Origin: an uncultured Bacteroidota bacterium
Lineage (GTDB): Bacteria; Bacteroidota; Bacteroidia; Chitinophagales; Chitinophagaceae
DNA: 64,000 bases
Assembly (NCBI GenBank): GCA_903837525.1
Contig: CAILUU010000014.1
Span: 1 to 64,000, forward strand
Reading direction: 5' to 3'
Part shown: one piece after another, positions 60,577 through 64,000 of the stretch
Numbering within the stretch: position 1 is the stretch's first letter
How the letters are laid out: every line of letters starts with the position of its first letter
Made by a program: the position numbers and the translations under genes
Notes under the pieces: model-generated
Database searches by the model: none
Told to the model about the DNA's origin: nothing
The model's input: the letters and a program-made list of their open reading frames with translations, nothing else

Positions 60577-61353
60577 TTATTTACCTATAAAAATTGGTTT
60601 TCGCTTTTCTAAAAACGAGTTTATGCCTTCGGCATAATCGGTAGTTAAAGCAGCTTGTTGTTGTAGCTCATCTTCAACCTGCAATTGCTGATCCCAATTA
60701 TTTGCAAACGATTTGTTTAAGGCTAATTTAGTTAACGCCAAACCTTGTGTGGGCATTTGCGAAAGTGTAACGACAATTTTTTTACTTTCCTCAACAAAAA
60801 CCTCATCACTAAAAACTTTATACAGCATACCTATTTTTTCTGCCTCTGTTGCGGTTACTTTATCTCCCGTCATCATTAATGCACTTGCTTTTTGCCAACC
60901 AATTAATCGGGGCAACGTGTACGTGCCACCACTATCTGGTATTAAACCAATTTTACTAAAAGCTTGTATAAAGGATGCCGACTCGGTAGCTACCACAACA
61001 TCGCAACACAATGCAATATTTGCACCAGCACCTGCAGCAACACCATTTACAGCACACACAACAGGTTTTTGTAAGGCTCTAATTCGTTTTACAATGGGGT
61101 TATAATGCTCACTTAAAATTTGGGCTAATTCCATTTTACCTTCGCCAACTAATTCGCCAATATCTTGCCCAGCACAAAAAGCTTTGCCTGCGCCAGTTAC
61201 ATAAATGGCTTTTACGTTTTCATTTATTGCACATTCATCTAATTTGGTTTGCAAAAGCAACGCCATTTCTCTGTTAAAGGAATTAAATTTATCGGGGCGG
61301 TTTAAGGTTATATAGGCAACCGCATCTTTTATTTCGAATAGTATAGAAGACAT
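60577..61353 (-). CDS. paaG: Enoyl-CoA hydratase/isomerase family protein, PaaG-like
   Basis: A 258-residue crotonase-fold enzyme. In the phenylacetate pathway PaaG isomerises ring-1,2-epoxyphenylacetyl-CoA to oxepin-CoA; the operon position after paaD supports PaaG over PaaF or PaaB-type hydratases. The oxyanion-hole segments AFCAGQDIGEL and NGVAAGAGANIAL are visible, as is the catalytic-aspartate region GLIPDSGGTYTLPRL. Confidence 0.88.
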   Translation of the reverse strand: MSSILFEIKDAVAYITLNRPDKFNSFNREMALLLQTKLDECAINENVKAIYVTGAGKAFCAGQDIGELVGEGKMELAQILSEHYNPIVKRIRALQKPVVCAVNGVAAGAGANIALCCDVVVATESASFIQAFSKIGLIPDSGGTYTLPRLIGWQKASALMMTGDKVTATEAEKIGMLYKVFSDEVFVEESKKIVVTLSQMPTQGLALTKLALNKSFANNWDQQLQVEDELQQQAALTTDYAEGINSFLEKRKPIFIGK

Positions 61354-61395
61354 ATTTATATAGATTTTGTAAAGTGGTTGTACAAATTTAATTTA

Positions 61396-61896
61396 TTAAT
61401 GACATTTAAAATAATCAAATGGTTCTTTACAATCTTGGCATTGGTATAATGCTTTGCAAGCAGTGCTTCCAAATTGGCTAATTAATTTTGTATTGGTGCT
61501 GTTACATTGTGGGCATTCTATTACGGGGTTAGCTGTATCATCGGCTCTGGAATGTGGAGGGGCAATACCGTATTCTTTTAATTTCCGTTTACCCTCTTCA
61601 CTCATCCAATCGGTTGTCCAGGCAGGGGAAAGTACCGAGGTTATTTTAAAATTTTTAAATCCATTTTCTAACAACTTTAATTTAATATCAATACTTATCA
61701 TATCCATAGCTGGGCAGCCAGTGTAGGTAGGGGTTATAATAACTTCTACAACCTCCCCCAACCCCTCTAAAGCAGAGGAGACAATAACATCTCTTACAAT
61801 ACCTAAATCTAAAATGTTAAGTACAGGTACTTCAGGGTCTGCGACTGTAGAAAGCAATTGCCAAATTTTTTCTTTATCAAGTAATGCTTTTACCAT
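61396..61896 (-). CDS. paaD: 1,2-phenylacetyl-CoA epoxidase subunit PaaD, with a repeat-derived insertion
   Basis: A 166-residue accessory subunit (also called PaaJ) with a SufT/MIP18-like domain (ADPEVPVLNILDLGIVRDV ... TPTYTGCPAMDMI). The C-terminal cysteine-rich zinc module (CPQCNSTNTKLIS ... CQDCKEPFDYFKCH) closes it. It helps insert iron or clusters into the multicomponent epoxidase. Residues about 40-48 (SSALEGLGE) are encoded by a palindromic repeat unit at 61752-61780, in a place where relatives have a short turn. The start overlaps the paaC stop by 7 bases. Confidence 0.9.
   Translation of the reverse strand: MVKALLDKEKIWQLLSTVADPEVPVLNILDLGIVRDVIVSSALEGLGEVVEVIITPTYTGCPAMDMISIDIKLKLLENGFKNFKITSVLSPAWTTDWMSEEGKRKLKEYGIAPPHSRADDTANPVIECPQCNSTNTKLISQFGSTACKALYQCQDCKEPFDYFKCH
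61752..61780. repeat. Palindromic repeat unit inside paaD
   Basis: CCTCCCCCAACCCCTCT-AAAGC-AGAGGAG, with stem CCTCT/AGAGG. Same family and same translated phase as the units in paaC and in the glycosyltransferase gene. Confidence 0.65.
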
Positions 61897-62693
61897 TGGC
61901 TATTTGGATATGCCCTTTGCATATATTGTAGTTCGGTTAAAATAAACCCTAAGTTTTCGGTGTGTGTACCAGTTTTACCGCCAATTTGCATGAATGTATT
62001 TTTGGGGATAGATAAGGTAGCTTCTTGAAAAATTACGTCTACTTTTTCGGCCCAGTTATTTTGTAGGGCAATTAAATCTATATTCATTTCTTTTTCATAA
62101 TCAACAGCAATAAACATTTCGCCAATGTATCGCCATAACTCATTAATAGCAACTAACATTCGTTGTTTGCTTTCTGGGGTTCCATCTCCTAGGCGTAATA
62201 CCCACTCACTACTCCAACGAATATGGTATTTAATTTCTTTTAAAGCTTTTGTACATATAGCGGCTAACTGTTCATCTTTATTTTGCTGTAATTGCTCAAA
62301 TAATAAATATTGATATTGGCTAAAAAGATATTGGCGTAAAATAGTTTGTCCCCAATCGCCATTTGGTAATTCGGTTAGTAGTAGGTTTTTAAATTCTCGT
62401 TCGGTACGTAAATAGGCTAATGAATCTTCGGTGATCTCACTCCCAACACCCTCTCCAAAGGAAGAGAGGGCTTTTGTGTCCTGCATATTTTTAGATTCGT
62501 TTATTAATTGAGCAGCATATTGGTAAAAATTTCGGCTTTGCCCCAATAAATCTAAACTAATATTGGTGATGGCAATATCTTGTTCCAAAACTGGTCCATG
62601 CCCACACCATTCGCTATTGCGTTGCGATAAAATTAAGGTTGTATCGGCTAAGTGTAAAAGGTAATTTATTAGTTGTTGAGCTAAGTTTTGCAT
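61890..62693 (-). CDS. paaC: 1,2-phenylacetyl-CoA epoxidase subunit PaaC, with a repeat-derived insertion
   Basis: A 267-residue ferritin-like structural partner of the catalytic PaaA subunit. Recognisable segments are LLHLADTTLILSQRNSEWCGHGP, DISLDLLGQ-like NISLDLLGQSRNFYQYAA and ELWRYIGEMF. It has lost the iron site as usual. Residues around 77-90 (KALSSFGEGVGSEI) are encoded by the palindrome at 62436-62470, between a helix end and the conserved EDSLAYLRTEREFKN. Overlaps paaD by 7 bases. Confidence 0.92.
   Translation of the reverse strand: MQNLAQQLINYLLHLADTTLILSQRNSEWCGHGPVLEQDIAITNISLDLLGQSRNFYQYAAQLINESKNMQDTKALSSFGEGVGSEITEDSLAYLRTEREFKNLLLTELPNGDWGQTILRQYLFSQYQYLLFEQLQQNKDEQLAAICTKALKEIKYHIRWSSEWVLRLGDGTPESKQRMLVAINELWRYIGEMFIAVDYEKEMNIDLIALQNNWAEKVDVIFQEATLSIPKNTFMQIGGKTGTHTENLGFILTELQYMQRAYPNSQW
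62436..62470. repeat. Palindromic repeat unit inside paaC
   Basis: CTCACTCCCAACACCCTCTCC then AAAGGAAGAGAGGG. The stem is CCCTCTC (62449-62455) with GAGAGGG (62464-62470). In frame. Confidence 0.68.
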
Positions 62694-62724
62694 TATGAAT
62701 TATCAATTAAAAAATTATTCATTA

Positions 62725-63096
62725 TTACATATGCCCAACCTCATCTGGTAAAACATAAAATGTGGGATGACGATATATTTTATCAACTGCCGGTTCGTAT
62801 AACTCACCAGCTTCATCAGGATTACTGGCTGTAATATGTTTACTTTCTATCACCCAAATACTTACACCCTCTTGCCTACGAGTGTAAACATCTCTTGCAT
62901 TTTCAATAGCCATTTGTGCATCGGTTGCATGCAGGCTTCCTACATGTTTATGATCGAGCCCTTGTTTGCTACGTACAAAAATTTCCCATAGTGGCCATGC
63001 AGATGCATCATCATTTGTTTTCTTTACCTCATTACCTGCCACATTTTCATCGCCTCCAAAATCGCCGTAGTAGTATTTAGTTAGATTAATTTTCAT
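62725..63096 (-). CDS. paaB: 1,2-phenylacetyl-CoA epoxidase subunit PaaB
   Basis: A 123-residue small subunit bridging PaaA-PaaC dimers. Typical segments are WPLWEIFVRSKQGLDHKHVGSLHA, DAQMAIENARDVYTRRQEGVSIWVI and the C-terminal KIYRHPTFYVLPDEVGHM. It has an N-terminal extension of about 30 residues before the WPLWEIF core. Lies 31 bases before paaC and 18 bases after paaA. Confidence 0.93.
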   Translation of the reverse strand: MKINLTKYYYGDFGGDENVAGNEVKKTNDDASAWPLWEIFVRSKQGLDHKHVGSLHATDAQMAIENARDVYTRRQEGVSIWVIESKHITASNPDEAGELYEPAVDKIYRHPTFYVLPDEVGHM

Positions 63097-63114
63097 TGTA
63101 AAAAGTTTAATGAG

Positions 63115-64000
63115 TTACGCTGCTTCTAAAGCCTCTTTAGCAGCTTGTGCTTTTGCTTTTTTAACTGCATAAGCATTAGCAGCTTCTCTTACCCAAGCTC
63201 CATCGTTGTGTGCTTTATTACGTGCTGCTAAACGTTGTTTGTTACAAGGTCCATTGCCTTTTACTACAGCCCAAAATTCGTCCCAATTTATTTCGCCCCA
63301 ATTGTAATGTTTGGTAGTTGGGTTCCATTTTAGTTTATCATCGGGCAACGCCATTCCTAAAACCTTCACTTGTTCGGCAGCCATATCTACAAATTGCTGG
63401 CGAAGTTCATCATTTGTTTTGCGTTTTATTTTCCACTTCATGCTTTGGTCGTTATTGGTAGATTCTGAATCTTTTGGCCCAAACATCATAAGGCTTGGCC
63501 ACCACCAACGGTTAATAGCATCTTGACACATTGCTTTTTGTTCTTCTGTTCCTTTGCTTAATACTAACAAGGTTTCAAAACCTTGGCGTTGATGAAAGCT
63601 TTCTTCTTTACAAATACGTACCAACGCCCTTGCATAAGGGCCATAGCTTGTACGGCAAAGCATTACTTGGTTTAAAATGGCGGCACCATCTACCAGCCAT
63701 CCAATAGCTCCCATATCTGCCCATGTTAAACTTGGGTAATTAAAAATAGAGGAATATTTAGCTTTACCACTGTTTAAATCTGCTATCATCTCCTCTCTAC
63801 TCATGCCCAGGGTTTCGGCCGCACTGTATAGGTACAAACCATGCCCAGCTTCATCTTGAACTTTTGCTATTAGAATGGCTTTGCGTTTTAAACTAGGTGC
63901 TCTACTAATCCAATTTCCTTCGGGCAACATACCAACAATTTCGCTATGGGCATGTTGACTTATTTGACGGATATTTGTTTTGCGGTAAGCTTCTGGCATC
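63115..64000 (-). CDS. paaA: 1,2-phenylacetyl-CoA epoxidase catalytic subunit PaaA (5' end cut by window)
   Basis: The oxygenase subunit that epoxidises the aromatic ring of phenylacetyl-CoA at a diiron site. Visible iron-ligand segments are [32 protein letters not shown] (ExxH) and [15 protein letters not shown]. The 294 residues seen begin at MPEAYRKT, which corresponds to an internal methionine about 20 residues into E. coli PaaA. The true start therefore probably lies beyond the right edge. The C-terminus is alanine/lysine-rich. First visible gene of the paa operon. Confidence 0.93.
   Translation of the reverse strand, partial: MPEAYRKTNIRQISQHAHSEIVGMLPEGNWISRAPSLKRKAILIAKVQDEAGHGLYLYSAAETLGMSREEMIADLNSGKAKYSSIFNYPSLTWADMGAIGWLVDGAAILNQVMLCRTSYGPYARALVRICKEESFHQRQGFETLLVLSKGTEEQKAMCQDAINRWWWPSLMMFGPKDSESTNNDQSMKWKIKRKTNDELRQQFVDMAAEQVKVLGMALPDDKLKWNPTTKHYNWGEINWDEFWAVVKGNGPCNKQRLAARNKAHNDGAWVREAANAYAVKKAKAQAAKEALEAA

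Noticed and set aside
1..64000. CRISPR arrays, rRNA genes, insertion-sequence transposases and prophage genes
   Set aside because: I looked for regularly spaced direct repeats, rRNA core sequences, transposase motifs and phage structural genes and saw none. The phage-holin name at 14543 refers to a chromosomal family.

Overview
The window is low-GC DNA from a member of the Bacteroidota, most likely order Chitinophagales (a Chitinophagaceae-like aquatic bacterium). The evidence is: TAnnTTTG -7 promoter boxes with no obvious Shine-Dalgarno sequences; an alternative complex III (ACIII) operon running into an aa3-type oxidase operon; the futalosine menaquinone enzyme MqnC; a long-form PurF; fused alpha-beta E1 dehydrogenase; DUF5522 and DUF6787-like proteins; and a FISUMP-domain exported protein. 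The family assignment is inference from remembered gene content, not a search.

Layout. 0-6 kb: recA with a clear terminator, an EamA transporter, a GNAT acetyltransferase, a SixA-like phosphatase, purF and a small outer-membrane barrel protein. 6-8.5 kb is an accessory patch: a CAT-anticodon tRNA, then a DUF262-HNH nuclease gene whose surroundings look like a single integron-type gene cassette (repeated GTTAGCGG cores plus an imperfect palindrome resembling attC), then a 172-bp tandem duplication. 8.5-19.3 kb: metabolic and housekeeping genes (class V aminotransferase, mqnC, an M16 peptidase pair, an E1 fusion, purN). 19.5-35.9 kb is the respiratory core, all on the + strand: actABCDEF, coxB, coxA, ctaB, two subunit III genes, subunit IV, a SCO copper chaperone and a DUF420 protein. 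Menaquinol would pass electrons through ACIII to cytochrome c domains and on to the CuA/heme-copper oxidase. COX15 (heme A synthase) lies apart at 52 kb.

36-55.5 kb: an S1-like protein, an alkyltransferase-like protein, trmB, a probable structured RNA gene of unknown class (38.2-38.4 kb), an Lrp regulator, an ABC permease, a GT2 glycosyltransferase, MarR, acyl-CoA dehydrogenase, an orphan 2-oxoacid:ferredoxin oxidoreductase beta subunit, asd, an exported lamin-tail protein, then an accessory patch (48.1-49.9 kb) where three near-identical hairpin repeats bracket a zinc-ribbon gene and a FISUMP gene, followed by a PfkB kinase, rnhB, COX15, a lipid kinase and fabH.

55.8-58.7 kb is a phototrophy locus: a proteorhodopsin-type proton pump (D85/T89/E96, retinal lysine K225, green-tuning M93) followed by one 668-residue gene joining a lycopene beta-cyclase to a Brp/Blh beta-carotene 15,15'-dioxygenase. 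This would make retinal from lycopene with a single polypeptide and is the most striking single gene here. 58.9-64 kb: obgE and a phenylacetate-degradation operon (paaA-B-C-D-G-I, minus strand), with paaA cut by the window edge.

A theme across the window is small palindromic repeats. Some sit between genes. Several appear to lie in frame inside proteins (the glycosyltransferase, PaaD, PaaC and the E1 linker), reminiscent of Rickettsia palindromic elements. Decayed gene remnants are visible at 17.4, 35.9, 53.1 and 58.7 kb.
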